64,000 bases of DNA from Lingula anatina (GCF_001039355.2 NW_019776168.1:62001-126000); one strand, 5' to 3'; positions 38,898-48,661 are shown, counted from the stretch's first letter. Notes: generated by a model not told the origin, from the sequence alone. Made by a program: numbers and translations.

Positions 38898-39941
38898 CTT
38901 GATTTTTTTGTAGATATTTGAAACCTAGCTTATTGCCAGAACATCAATTTCAAATTATATTTTGTTGCACTCAATATGGTTAACAACATTGCAAAAGTAA
39001 TTGCAACATTAATTATTATGCTGCTAGAAGCAGATTCTTCTGTCCTGGAAAAAAGCTGTTCCTTTTCAAAAGAACAGACCCAAAGAGAGCTTTTGTGATT
39101 AAAAACTTTATCTAGTTATAATAAAGCAAAACTTACACCCATAAAAGAAAAGAGACCTTGACAAAAGTTAAAATAAAGACTATTTGCCTTATTAAATACA
39201 TATTATAGTTACCTTTCTCTGACAGTACTTATCATTGTCCTTTTAAACTGTGTAACAGGTTGAAACTCTTGAAGAATATCATTTAAACAACATTTCTTGA
39301 CCAAATCAAAACAAATTCTTGCCTGCTTTAGGTATGCAATATACCATTTCGATATCAATTCACTTTTTCATTGGTTCATTCTCTAAAAGGGATATTTAAG
39401 TTTTAAAACTCTTTGCCATTTTAACAGAAACTGGTATACCATGCAGGCCAATCATTTTACATCAATACTCAATGTACATTTAGTGAGAAAAAAAATACTA
39501 ATATACAAGCCATTTGCGTTGGTTAAATAGTGATAAACGTCAAATATGCTTCTCTTTCTTGGTCATCATTATGTAAAAGTCTGAGAATATTGGTATAAGG
39601 CATCCTAATGTAAACATTATATTTATGCATTCATACACAAAGCTCGCATGTTGTAAATTACATGCATGGTCATGAAAATGTACGGTGCTGACTAGAATTC
39701 TACTCACATATCAGGACTTATCATAACCACCATATTTGCCAATTGTGTAATATATATACAAGATGAAAAGCTTACTGTACGTGACAGCTTGTTGCCTTAC
39801 GATTCACATTAATAACTTAATGTGGAGTGCAATAAAATTATTCTTACTCCCATCATTGTTAATTACAGCAACACATTAAAAATCAAAGGCATCTCATCAT
39901 AAGATAGTTACCTTGCTAACATGGTCTCCAGTAGTTGCCAT
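441..39941 (-). CDS. MYO15A: Unconventional myosin-XV (MyTH4-FERM myosin), 60 coding exons, C-terminus outside window
   Basis: Actin-based motor; class XV myosins carry cargo to the tips of actin protrusions (in vertebrates whirlin/EPS8 to stereocilia tips). I joined exons by GT..AG boundaries and reading phase. The sum is 8823 coding bases after discounting one surplus base in the exon at 16004-17178, and phase agrees at every junction. The start is the ATG at 39941, giving [10 protein letters not shown], spliced to [11 protein letters not shown] (37156-37269), the SH3-like start of the motor. So this form lacks the very long N-terminal extension of the vertebrate long isoform. Domain order is motor, 3 IQ, MyTH4, FERM F1, long low-complexity insert, FERM F2/F3, SH3, MyTH4, FERM. 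Class VII shares much of this order, but three IQ motifs, no long helix after them, and the huge insert argue for XV. The last exon seen ends in a good donor at 441, so at least one more exon lies outside. Segments are listed separately with exon coordinates. Confidence 0.93.
2684..3057. repeat. Minisatellite: 29-bp unit, about 13 copies
   Basis: Tandem repeat in a myosin intron. The unit starts GATACTRAATGATACATG and ends TTAGATGATAT, with period 29 from 2684 to 3057. Units differ at one base (GATACTG or GATACTA) in the order G A G G A G A A G G A G A; one unit also has GATAATAT. Near-identity suggests recent expansion. Confidence 0.95.
4712..8442 (-). CDS. MYO15A: Myosin-XV segment: second MyTH4 domain (about residues 2408-2616)
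   Basis: Exons: 8327-8442, 6650-6747, 5758-5807, 5478-5550, 5129-5288, 4712-4842. Marks include [71 protein letters not shown] and [15 protein letters not shown]. This arrangement of tryptophans, the YMGD motif and the YCQ helix is the MyTH4 fold. With the following FERM it should form the cargo-binding supramodule of MyTH4-FERM myosins. Two introns in this segment are long, 6748-8326 and 5808-6649, and hold nothing I recognise. Confidence 0.94.
8823..9940 (-). CDS. MYO15A: Myosin-XV segment: SH3 domain and short proline linker (about residues 2318-2407)
   Basis: Exons 9826-9940, 9147-9253 and 8823-8870. The first encodes [26 protein letters not shown]; the second [19 protein letters not shown], with the SH3 signature tryptophan and the GxFP motif; the third only [16 protein letters not shown]. 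The direct join 9826-to-9253 gives KGWLYG in frame and a normal-sized SH3. A 156-base open segment in the intervening intron (9577-9732) could be spliced in without breaking the frame; see findings. Confidence 0.92.
10240..13341 (-). CDS. MYO15A: Myosin-XV segment: F2 and F3 lobes of the first FERM domain (about residues 2100-2317)
   Basis: Exons: 13205-13341, 12885-13020, 12419-12540, 10813-10928, 10560-10650, 10240-10290. Read in order they give the helical F2 lobe ([77 protein letters not shown]) and the PH-like F3 lobe ([54 protein letters not shown]). This completes the FERM whose F1 lobe is at 17391-18449. The split halves are presumed to fold together with the insert looped out; this is inference from order alone. 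Confidence 0.92.
11957..12172. mobile_element. MITE-like element in a myosin intron
   Basis: A patch richer in GC than its surroundings, with imperfect terminal inverted repeats: CCCATAGATTTTAGATC on the left and, read in reverse, TTTCCATAGATTAGATC on the right. Inside are a direct repeat GTAGGTCGATCTA/GTTAGGTCGATCTA and a CCCCGCGGGG palindrome. No coding capacity. The exact ends and the target duplication are unclear. Confidence 0.6.
13562..14944 (-). CDS. MYO15A: Myosin-XV segment: proline-rich exon and acidic/basic linker before FERM F2 (about residues 1748-2099)
   Basis: Exon 14144-14944 (801 bases, phase 0 on both sides) begins [12 protein letters not shown] and contains an eleven-proline run near 14515-14550, an acidic stretch EEEDDGDG, and the segment [15 protein letters not shown]. 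Exon 13562-13817 encodes [15 protein letters not shown], a predicted short helix [12 protein letters not shown], then polyproline again. I placed the donor of the first at 14143 (AAG|GTTGGT) because it gives phase 0 into EPTETP; without splicing, the frame runs 15 more codons to a TAA at 14096-14098. Polyproline tracts suggest profilin, SH3 or EVH1 partners. RGVKF and GRVRW resemble PP1 docking sites, without other support. Confidence 0.85.
14085..14108 (-). terminator. Candidate intronic poly(A) signals after an in-frame stop in MYO15
   Basis: On the minus strand, two AATAAA hexamers (14103-14108 and 14085-14090) flank a TAA (14096-14098) that is in frame with the exon 14144-14944 when its donor is not used. 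Use of these would end the transcript in the insert, before FERM F2. Confidence 0.4.
15199..15826 (-). CDS. MYO15A: Myosin-XV segment: Leu-Asn-Pro-Gly repeat exon and glutamine-rich exon (about residues 1602-1747)
   Basis: Exon 15595-15826 encodes [10 protein letters not shown] followed by about six near-copies of a G-L-N-P-G-L repeat, ending NAGLGLG. Exon 15199-15404 encodes [14 protein letters not shown], a run of about seven glutamines, then Gln-rich helix-prone sequence ending LKQQLRQLQ. Phases join exactly (G from G+GA, then VDPT). The donor of the second exon is uncertain by one codon: CAG|GTGGTG gives 15199, GTG|GTGAAT gives 15196, both in phase. No known fold is evident. Such low-complexity, Gln-rich and Gly/Pro-rich stretches could mediate self-association; that is inference. 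Confidence 0.82.
16004..17178 (-). CDS. MYO15A: Myosin-XV segment: giant proline-rich exon with repeated LNxRY and WLDxxF motifs; frame broken in a poly-G tract
   Basis: One 1175-base exon, flanked by an acceptor at 17179 and a donor at 16003, encodes about 391 residues of insert. It starts [17 protein letters not shown] and goes on into proline tracts. It holds four copies of a motif of the type S-x-L-N-x-R-Y: SVLNRRP near 16900, SALNRRY near 16835, SRLNQRY near 16720, SKLNSRY near 16425. Then come PNGL repeats (16510-16560) and a pair of similar helices, [12 protein letters not shown] (16230-16268) and [12 protein letters not shown] (16088-16123). The frame open from 17178 stops at about 16584, while the frame downstream opens before that in the same polyproline code. 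Both neighbours fit only if one base in this overlap is surplus, most likely in the six-G run 16623-16628. I treat it as a sequencing or assembly error, but a true disrupted allele cannot be excluded. Confidence 0.85.
17391..20575 (-). CDS. MYO15A: Myosin-XV segment: first MyTH4 domain and F1 lobe of the first FERM (about residues 876-1210)
   Basis: Exons: 20494-20575, 20092-20225, 19598-19696, 19191-19265, 18789-18949, 18280-18449, 17868-17943, 17391-17597. The first encodes [17 protein letters not shown], the conserved pre-MyTH4 stretch. MyTH4 marks include [52 protein letters not shown] and KYLLKYVSD. MyTH4 domains bind microtubules or other cargo. Next comes a ubiquitin-like F1 lobe with [19 protein letters not shown] and [22 protein letters not shown], matching the half-FERM after MyTH4 in class XV myosins. 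The F2 and F3 lobes that should follow appear only about 900 residues later (10240-13341). At 18789 the donor is the GTAAGT after CTCAA, which restores K-Y-V-S-D across the junction. Confidence 0.93.
18481..18650 (+). mobile_element. Degenerate copy of the CAGGGGCGGAT MITE family
   Basis: Resembles 47148-47314 in the same orientation: both have GTCTTC..GGGTCT, then TTACATT, a TTCTGT..GAAGACTGTC block, TCAAAAATGGA, and AAAATATCTCTGGA near the end. The terminal CAGGGGCGGAT is decayed. It lies in a myosin intron. Confidence 0.65.
21225..24324 (-). CDS. MYO15A: Myosin-XV segment: lever arm with three IQ motifs and a charged helix (about residues 741-875)
   Basis: Exons: 24149-24324, 23110-23194, 22542-22616, 21225-21293. 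The first opens with [15 protein letters not shown], the end of the converter. Three light-chain (calmodulin-type) binding IQ motifs follow: [17 protein letters not shown] (about 763-779), [16 protein letters not shown] (about 784-799), and [18 protein letters not shown] (about 808-825), whose core is a degenerate IQ (K-A-Q in place of IQ plus R-G). The next exon is almost all K, E and Q ([18 protein letters not shown]), a short charged helix of about 25 residues that may stiffen the lever arm. The last exon ends in a run of glutamates (LEEEE), leading into the pre-MyTH4 region. Confidence 0.93.
22852..23094. repeat. Foldback repeat in a myosin intron
   Basis: The left arm (22852-22911) and right arm (about 23037-23094) are inverted copies of each other, each about 58 bases, sharing GTCTCATTTAA, GTTCTCAATCT and CTAGAACAT. 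Two further, weaker direct copies of TTCTYRATCTGTYCTAGRACAT lie between the arms. It may be a non-autonomous DNA element. Confidence 0.65.
24593..39941 (-). CDS. MYO15A: Myosin-XV segment: N-terminus and motor domain (residues 1-740)
   Basis: Exons: 39912-39941, 37156-37269, 35049-35143, 33078-33141, 32681-32790, 32195-32269, 29963-30163, 29739-29802, 29202-29315, 28745-28906, 28532-28645, 28228-28286, 27777-27912, 27388-27615, 26867-26992, 26556-26633, 26100-26254, 25010-25180, 24593-24716. The catalytic motifs are all intact: P-loop GESGAGKT at residues 164-171, switch I NDNSSRFG at 214-221, and switch II DIFGFE at 441-446 followed by a relay region with LCINYANE. The actin-binding region holds FFIRCIKPN and the SH1 helix around [12 protein letters not shown]. 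In the cardiomyopathy loop (28228-28286, TARQERLL) the TEDS-rule position appears to be glutamate, which in other myosins means motor activity without heavy-chain phosphorylation. The motor should therefore be ATPase-competent. For the acceptor of 26100-26254, the upstream AG was chosen because it gives LISEMF in phase; the nearer AG breaks the frame. Confidence 0.95.
29559..29621. repeat. (AAT)n/(ATT)n microsatellite
   Basis: A run of AAT units passes directly into ATT units, so the whole is self-complementary. It lies in a myosin motor-domain intron. Confidence 0.95.
29862..29935. repeat. Exact 37-bp tandem duplication
   Basis: The unit starting CCTAAATGAAAATTGC and ending CTATGTTCA occurs twice in a row (29862-29898 and 29899-29935), within a myosin intron. 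Confidence 0.9.
34094..34356. mobile_element. Hairpin MITE, PIF/Harbinger-like, copy 1
   Basis: The element at 34097-34353 begins GGCTTCATTCACATG and ends with its complement (CATGTGAACGAAGCC). It is flanked by TTA on both sides, the 3-bp TWA duplication typical of PIF/Harbinger. Almost the full length is one palindrome, with GCAGCGCGAGCCAGTTACT and its inverse near the centre. No coding capacity. A second copy is at 37964-38233. Confidence 0.85.
34683..34850 (-). mobile_element. CAGGGGCGGAT-family MITE with TAAAT target duplication
   Basis: 168 bases with ends CAGGGGCGGATCC and, inverted, CAGGGGCGGATTTAG. TAAAT directly flanks both ends. It is inverted relative to the copy at 47148-47314. 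The CAGGGGCGG end resembles hAT-type non-autonomous elements; the family assignment is inference. Confidence 0.8.
37961..38236. mobile_element. Hairpin MITE, PIF/Harbinger-like, copy 2
   Basis: Same family as 34097-34353: 270 bases from GGCTTCATTCACATG to GTGAACGAAGCC, flanked by TAA on both sides. The centre differs by a few bases and a short insertion. Both copies are in introns near the 5' end of the myosin gene and keep nearly perfect arms, suggesting recent activity. Confidence 0.85.
38861..38894. repeat. (TA)n microsatellite
   Basis: 17 TA units without interruption, in the first myosin intron. Confidence 0.95.
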
Positions 39942-42900
39942 GTTGGTAAAGATAAATCCAACTTTCACGACATGAGACTAGCCTCTAAAATAGTCTAAGT
40001 ATGACATAGTCCACTTCTCCAATCCCTGCCCTTTCCTCTACTGTATTCACCACTCTAATCCCTTCCCCAAACTGTGAGCTTCGGGCAGGATTGTCATCAT
40101 GGTCGCAGAGAATGTAACAGGCAAGGCGCGAGACACCCAAGCTCCACTTGAGAATATCCTGTGACTTTCTCAAAGCTAAACAGAGTCCTTCATCCTTAAT
40201 TATTCTCCCCCTTAGAATTGTATTATTCGGCCTTCACTGAGCACCTATACCCTCTTTGTTGATTCGGGTCCTCAGTACAATACTGCATGGTATTTGAACA
40301 AACTAGACTCTTGTAAGCATATTTATTTTTCATTCTTATAGATGGAGTTCCTTTGTAAGATGGATCCATAACTTAATAAATTGGATATTGGGCCATGTGC
40401 CAACTTTCATACAATTATTACTTAACAGGTATGCCAAAGCCTCTGGCAGAGTATGGTTAGTTGATTATAAAAAAAATTATTTTATAAAAACCATTATATA
40501 TGGGCATTATACAAAGTGTGGTGTATCTGTGAAGAAAAATGTAGTAAATATAACCAAAATTTTAAAAATCTTATACAAGTTTGTGTTTCCATTTAACAAA
40601 ATGAGCTGGTCAAAATATGTGTAGGTAAACAACATGCAAAAGGTTTCAAGTTGATTTAGAGTCCACATGTATTTAGTCTTGAATTTCCTTTCATCTCCTG
40701 CAACAATTCTCCCACACGGAAGGAGAAATTTGCTCAAGATACTGTATCATTAAAGAGGAAAAGAAGTGCTTTTTGCTTTCAAAATAAAGCCTTGGTTCAT
40801 TCTTTTCTATGGTATCATGTTTTGTACATTAACATTTCATCATTTTAATAGAAAACAGCAACAGAATGTAAATCAAGATTATCAAACTCTTAATTGCTTA
40901 CAAAATATTTGCCACTTAAAATTAAAATGATTATGAATTGAAGATCTATTGATGAAATCTCAAAATTACACACTTATATACCCTTAACAGTTCAGTCACA
41001 AAAGGAAAATGTAAACTAGTTTTAACTGTTTTTGGGACTTTTTATAGAATTTCCCTTCTCTATACAAAATTATTCATGGTGTCATTTTTCAATTCTATTA
41101 GTTTCAATATTGCAATATTGATCTTTAAAAAACAACTGACACCACCATCTTCATTTTTTTTATCATGATGACACCAAGTATTCCTTCTGCAGCCATTTTT
41201 TTTTTCAAAATAAATTAAAATTCAGAAAAACTGAAATCCAAGGCATTTTTTCAACATTCCTATATTGAAAACCAAAAGAAAAAAAGCTATCCTTGGAGTT
41301 ATAATATCTCTCACATGTACACTGTATAAGGAAAGTCATGTCCTGCACATAAAATCTATTTAAACATCTGGGCCAATTCACGAATGCGAAAATAAAATGA
41401 TCACAACCAAAAAAAGCCCAAGGGATGACTTTGGTTCCAAAGCTGTATTATAACCTTCCATCCTGACAGGAAACGTGCCATTCTTTTAGTATTTTCGTCT
41501 TTTTTTTTTCCTTGAAGACCGACAAAGCATATCACCTATCCCAGGGCAGTCGCACAATACACCAATAACAATGAGAGCTGTTAAGATAGCTAACCACATA
41601 CGTAGTATAATTCTATAGAACAGGAGATGAAAAAAAAAAGGCTATTTTTGTCCAGGTATGCTGTCCATAATCTATAATGGATCCTTGGCCTTTGACAAGA
41701 TCCTGTTTTGATCAACTACTTTTAAATACAATTTAGCATGCAAAAATCTTACTTTTAAAACAGATGTTTTACACAATACATTTCCTGCCTCAGCTTGCAA
41801 AACTTCAGTTCACTTCTATGGTTTTAGTCTCAAATGAAGTGCATGGTTTTATTACATTTTAATCTATGTGATTAATCAAAGGTTATAATGACCTGCAACC
41901 TGTTGGTCACATTCAGTTATTAGCATAAAGAATCAACAAAGTTAATGTCCCATTCCAATTGGTCATAACAAAATATGACAAGTGGCCAGGAACTTAGAGA
42001 AACAACATCGAGATATTTTAACTAATGATCAAATACAATTTCTTGACATGTTTTAAATAAAATCCAAGCCATTCTTGAAAACAATTACTTGGCGACACCC
42101 TGCATTATATTACACAATCTGAAATCAGATTGCTTTCCTCAGATAAAGATTTATAGTAACTGGGCACCATTTCCTTGTAATCAAAACTTGCCTTAAGTTT
42201 ATACCTACCTCACTTCACGGTTGCCATAACTTTTATCTCAAAGGCCATATTTTACTGAACTCACAACTTGCAGTTTTGCATGTAAATCTACACAGAGCTG
42301 CACTTCAATCTGATCAAGATGTTTGGAAACCCACAAAGTCTCAGCAGCAAATCTCCAAATGAAACAGGTTTTTAAGTAATTGCCAAGTTATTAATTTTGT
42401 CATTTTGTCAGTATTAATAACAATGGAGAACAAAATAAAGGCTTAAGCATTAACAGACCAATCATAAAACCTTCTAAGACTAACTTGTACTTGAAATGCA
42501 CTTAATTGAAGGTAGCAAGCATGGTATAAAAAACTTTTTGTGGAAAGGTAAGGGGTCTTTATTTTTTGCTTTTTCTTTCTTAATTTCATTTTATTTTATT
42601 TTATTTTTGAGGAGGGGAAAACAAATATCAAACCATTTGTAAAGGTACTGTAAGACGACAGAAATAAATCACAATTTTTAGAAATAAAAAAGTTGCTGGT
42701 TAATAATTACGTAATACCTGATGGAAACATCTCCAGTCCAGCTGGGCCAGTAACTTGGAACCATATCTGCAAATAGCGTGGTTACTATTTTTTACTATCC
42801 CCACCCCTTGGTATGGCATCCACTTAATTCACTTCCAATGAGCTGACCCTAGGACCCAGTTTCACAGACCATGAGCCCATTTTTTTATAAATTTCCAAAA

Positions 42901-44698
42901 AAGTGATCACAATTGACTGTTCAGTCAGATTTAGTCCAAATGACAACAGTTCACACAAATTCATTTTTGTATTACACAATGTGAGTAACTGGCCTACCTA
43001 GAATAAACATCCCTGCCTTAATTCTTGTTTGTTGCCAAATTTAGCAGCCTTTTTAATAAAAAATCAACCCTTTTCAAACTAAATTGCCCACAAATGATTA
43101 CAACTCATCACCAACTCGCCAATGATATCAAGGCCAATATAATATTTGCATTACACCCTAGGGAACATGTCTTCAAGCCCATCATACAGTGCCATATGTT
43201 GAATTTTGAATTTGAAAGCTTCAGAAGCATGTCTGCTCTGAAACTCAGGGTACAGTGATCAGAAGAGGGATCAGTGCGTATTCATAACAGTGGACTAATA
43301 GATCCACCCATCACATTTGGTGACCCACTTAAAAGTTTGCTGCTTAACTCCCAATTAGGTACTGAACAGATCCTCCCCCCCTTGCAGTGATTATGCAACA
43401 AGCATTCAAGTGGAACTGCCATATTTGATCCAAGGATCTGTTAGTCTGTTGTTCTGAATGTGCTCTTAGACTGGCAGCCTATGGTTGAAATGGTTACACC
43501 ACAGTCTGCTGACAGTGCACTAAGATAGGCTGTCATAACAGGGTTGTAAATGCACCCTTAACTCCTTCAAGGTGATTGTGCCTTTCCACCTTGATCCTTC
43601 GGCTCCTCTCTGACATAATTACATCACAGACCTCATCCAACAACTTACCTAGTTGACAAGATCTTGTCATGACGTCTAAATCTGTACCTAGATCATCACA
43701 TTGGCTAACAGCTGTCACATTATCACGACACGCCCTCCTTATCTCCGGCAGTAAGGACAAGAAACAGAAGATAACATGCCTGACAAACACCTGTTGTGAG
43801 GTGATGAAGACGCAGCTAACCTAGTATGCCATTTCACTGCCCAATCCTAGGGAAAAGGTGGGCAGTTGTCCCTCCTTGACCTTCTAACTAAAAAATAAGC
43901 CCCATATTCCCCTTTCAAACTAGAATTTACTAATCCAGAGGTCATGAATTGTCAAAAAAAAAGGCTACTGTCAAAATGAAACCACAGTTGGCATACCCTA
44001 AAGGCATATGAATGATCTACCTCTGTTTTTTTTTTCTTTTCTTTTTTATTGGTGAAATAGGAGAGTACCACTTAAAGCGGTGTTTAACAATAATGCATAC
44101 ATAACAGAACAATGTGGAGACACAAAATCGTTAAACATATTTATATTATAGCCTTATGGGTGTGACTTTGCATCTAGTGTAGTTGCCTTTGTTGTCTTCA
44201 GATACTTATAAATATCTTTTTTTTTTAGATTAATATTATATTAATTATATTAATTTCATATTTCTCAAATTTCATATTTCATATTTCTCAAAATTATATA
44301 ATTTTAATGACTAATCTAAGTTCATAACAAATGCTCACATGAGTAAGAACATGTCTTTTGAGCTATTTCTGTAATGAAGGTAGGTCAACATACTGGATCC
44401 CCCATAAAAAATTCAATACCACATATTGATCTAAAGCGTATACTTACTGTAATATGTGAGAGTTACAAGTGACAACAGGACTTATGACAAATGGGGCATC
44501 CCTCTGCTCTTTATGACCAACTTTCAAGAAAACTGCTTTTTATCTTAAGCCTTTTTTTCCTTTTCTGTATACATGAAAGTGGAAAATGACAACCATCAAA
44601 GAAACTGTACTCAAGCAGAAACATGCTGCTCTTTTCAACTGACTTCTTAGACATAATTTCCTGGAGCCTGTATTTTAAACATTTTCAGTGTGTGATTA

Positions 44699-44876
44699 AA
44701 GCACAGGCCCGTAGCCAGGGGGGTTCAGGGGGTTCGAAAGAACCGCCCTTTTTGCTGGTAAAAGGTCCACTTTGGATAAAATTTGATCTAGGCACAAGAA
44801 GGTTTTATGGTAAAAAGTCCTCTTTTTCAGAAAACGAACCCCCCCATCTGAAATTGCTGGCTACGGGCCTGAAGCA
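44699..44876. mobile_element. hAT-like MITE with CAGGCCCGTAGCC ends
   Basis: The element at 44704-44871 begins CAGGCCCGTAGCCAG and ends with the exact inverse CTGGCTACGGGCCTG. AAGCA flanks both sides as an apparent 5-bp target duplication. No transposase. Small CAGG-ended elements of this type are common in marine invertebrates. Confidence 0.8.
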
Positions 44877-47147
44877 TTTTAACTTGCTGGGAAATATGTA
44901 ACAGAATGGTGCTTAGATCAGCACTGCAAGGAAAGGGAACACTAAATAATTAACTGTGCTGTGAAACTTGGAACAAGATTTCATATTCTGTATATATATA
45001 TCAGGTTACTCCTTGTCCAACCTTTTAGAAAAAAAGAACCAGAGCATGTCATCCCTATAGCTAAGGCCCTTTTGTCAATTTTCTTTCCACATTATTCAGT
45101 AATACTTGGCTAAACTGGAATGATTGTTAAAATGTCGTCCACATATATTGAGCACATCCATTAAGTCTTAAAATGCTATATTTAGTGCTCTAAAGAACTG
45201 AAATAAAGCCAGATTGATTGCCTTTAAACTGATTGATAACTATTCTACTGTTTACATTGTGGGCGCCTCCTTTTTAAGTTTAGAAGAGATTACAGCCATT
45301 TAACACAGGCTTACCCTCAAAATGCACCTTGTGTTTTCTACCTGTCCACCAAATATATTACACTTTCAAAATGGTCATAAAGGATTTAAGATCTGCTACT
45401 GAAAGCCAATACAATTTTTTATCATCATACAAGTATTACTGAACCTTTGAGCAGTGTTAATACTGTACGTTTTACTATGGTTTAAGCAAGGTTATCTTTA
45501 TCAAAGCCCAGTGCCACATGAAAAAAATAATTTCATCAGAATGATACTCTACAAATGCACTTCAATGTTACTAGTTTTCATCAGCAACAACAGCTCACTA
45601 TGGGATTAATGGTAACACTGCCTATTGCTACGTTAAATAAAGGTAAAAGCTTAGATCACACCTCAATATGAGGCCAAAAGTAACAAAATTACTATCTTCA
45701 TTACGTGATAACATGAATCTTCGGTCCTGTTTTCGCATTACAACAAGCACTTACCAGAGATATGTCACACTTATACACAATAATCAACAACACAGAATTG
45801 TGAGAGACGAGTTCAGATCCTGTTTCACTTTAGCAAGAATGTCTCCAGGTGATCCCTCCATCCTGGTATCAGATTTCTTCGACGGCTCACCTGTAAGCGT
45901 TTTTGTCGCATAGATGACTGATCAAGTAAGAAACGTACCACCTCCTCTTTTTCCTACATGTCTAACATATAATTCTGCCCTGTTACATGAGGCAAGTAGG
46001 CTGTAGATGTATGAAGACAATACCCACTGTCTTCTACGTCATTCTGTTTTTCAACACTGAGGAAGGTTCAATAAAGAACTCATAAATTCATGTTTGGTAA
46101 CTGCTTAACTGATAAGGCTTAAAATCAACAAAACTCTGTCCAGAAACCTTTAAACTGAAGTCACGAGCAGCCTGCCTTCCTTAAGTTAAAGGCATGATCA
46201 GTTAAGCTGTCCCAGCAACACTGTCTCCAGCTGTGCTTTCTCCCCATTACCTGTCCAGCTTTCACAATACCTGGACACTGGTTTGCATAAGAATTAACAC
46301 CAGCTGGGTTAATCAAGTCCATAGAAATTCCATAAAACTAACGGCTGGATTATATACGTCTATCACTACAGTCTTGTGTCTGAACTACTGGTAGGGTTTG
46401 ACTGGGTTTAGTCTTTGACTTACCTGAGAAAAATGACTTGTAACCTTATGCCCTGCTCAACATATCTGGTGTGGACACCTTTATGTACGTCATTTAACTG
46501 TTTTGAAATCTTGTTGGGTGCACCTAAACCACACCTTATTTGTTCTGTGAACAGTTCAATATTTGCAAAGCACATACGGTGTACAATATACCTTCATTAT
46601 TTATAGATCAGTTACTATATTCCTCCGTACAAGTTATACATCAAATCTACATTATATCGATGATAACTAATCACAGAACAAATACTTCTTAGAATGAAAA
46701 ATCTTTACTGTATATCTTCATACTTGTTACAAAGTATCAAAGGGGACCTGGGCATTTTTATACCTGTTTCATTTACAGTACTCTGAGTAGATATTAAGTT
46801 TTAAAAAACTCAGTACAGATACCTTTCTACAGATGGATACTGGTCACCATTGTCCATTCACGTCCAGTGCTACTGTACACAGACCTTTGTAGGGTTCAAT
46901 AAGTGGGCAATCAGGTTGAATGGACTTTCCTTATTCAAATTGAGGCGTGATTCAATGAGATCACACCCACCCCACCCAATAACAATACAGTGGCTACACC
47001 TGGTAGCAATAAAGTGAACTAACAAAGCTATAGAACTGCTATCAAATTGTTTAGACCAAGGGATTTAACTTTGATAAGACACAAATGGGAGTGTGTGCAT
47101 GTGCTTGGCAGTGGTGGTGTTTTGGTGGGCAACAATATCTCCTACAT

Positions 47148-47314
47148 CAGGGGCGGATTGAGACCGTCTTCTGGGTCTTCCAGAAGACGGTCAGATTTTA
47201 AAAATTACATTGACGGGTATCTATTTTTTCTGTTGGAAGACTGTCAAAAATGGAGAATGGATCAACAAAGATAATTTGGAATACTGTCAGAAAATATCTC
47301 TGGATCCGCTCCTG
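47148..47314 (+). mobile_element. CAGGGGCGGAT-family MITE
   Basis: 167 bases from CAGGGGCGGATTGAG to CTGGATCCGCTCCTG, with an inner palindrome GTCTTCTGGGTCTTCCAGAA. No clear target duplication. Related to 34683-34850 (inverted) and 18481-18650. Confidence 0.8.
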
Positions 47315-48561
47315 TGCGTGTACCAGTTTAAGAAATATATTTCAGCTAAGTCAAGGAAAATCAAGCTTGGTACATGTACATCACTTCATGTGATTTTTTG
47401 TCAAGGCTAAAAATTATTTATTCAAAAGGTGAGATGAGAAATATAATTTTTTTATGGTCTGATATTGATTTTTATCACTAATACAGTTTTATGTAAATGT
47501 TTTTATATTTGTATGAGCTTAAAACAAAAACAAAAAACAAAATTACAAATATCCATATGGCAGCAAAATATAATCACTTAGCTCAAAAGAAAGGACCTAT
47601 ACACCATTTAAAAAGATCATATTAACTAAAAACTTGGGCAACTTGAGCTTTATTAATGTAAATAATAATGTTAAGCAAATACTGTTCACCAACCTGACTA
47701 ATCCAAGACATGGCCCTGTTTCATGCTGTTTTGTCCACTTCAATGTCCCTCTAAATGACCAGCTATCTCAGTGACCCCATGTCAGTGCACTTGCCTGGTA
47801 GAAATTCTGTTCGTGATAACTTTTGCTTGCTAGGTAGCTAGGATATTTCTTTAAGCTTCACTATCCCCTCAGTAAAGTGCTCAAAGGATCAATCTTTTAT
47901 CACTCCCCCAGAGGTCGGGACCACTAAAGATAACAACGTCTAGGTATTAAAAATATGCTCATTTCAATACCAAAAGAAAGGTGCTGGAAAGGAATTTCGG
48001 GTCACAGACCAAAGTTGAGCAAGCAAGCGTTAGAATAGTCTTCTTGACTTAAGGTGAACAGAATTTGATGTGCAGTGACTTGGGTAACAATTTAAAGATT
48101 ACAATTCAAACACACATACCAAATAACGTTTAAAGAAAGGAATGAGTTGCGTAAAAAGAAAAAGAAAACATTCTCATGTACAACATTTACGGGACTGAAA
48201 AAAAGTGAGTGGGTGGCAGATTTTGCAATGAGATCTTAAATCATAAAATGCTACAGAAAAAATGCACAATCATCCATTATATCACTGCATGTGAATTTAC
48301 TTGGGTATCAAATATGGTTCCCAAACAAATTTGTTTTAAAACTGAGCAGCGTGCTTTCTTTTCAGTTACATAGCAATTAAAAGTGTTAAGATTCTTAACC
48401 TAAATAAAAACTACTTATTACTTATTTATATGGCATTTTAAGAAAAACACTTTGTGAAAGCCTTTAATATTGATTTTATCAGATGAAAGTGTTTTTATTA
48501 AAAACACATAATGAAAGCCCTTGATTACTGTGAATAATTATCCTCTAGTATTTCATTCTTG

Positions 48562-48661
<100 letters not shown>

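Larger units (their letters stand above)
35144..39911 (-). other. First two large myosin introns: mostly unique AT-rich DNA
   Basis: Apart from the exon 37156-37269, the hairpin MITE at 37964-38233 and the TA repeat at 38861, I see no genes. A stretch at 36480-37080 is less AT-rich and open on both strands, but without splice sites in phase or a recognisable protein. Confidence 0.6.

Noticed and set aside
441-39941. Assignment as myosin VII or X
   Set aside because: Myosin VII has five IQ motifs and a compact first FERM; myosin X has PH domains and a single MyTH4-FERM. Three IQ motifs, the split first FERM and the long insert fit class XV better.
43533-43790. 85-codon minus-strand open frame with some protein-like composition
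   Set aside because: No splice sites in phase with MYO15 or DRG2 and no family I recognise; kept as noncoding.
44623-44901. 92-codon plus-strand open frame
   Set aside because: Most of it is the hAT-like MITE at 44704-44871.
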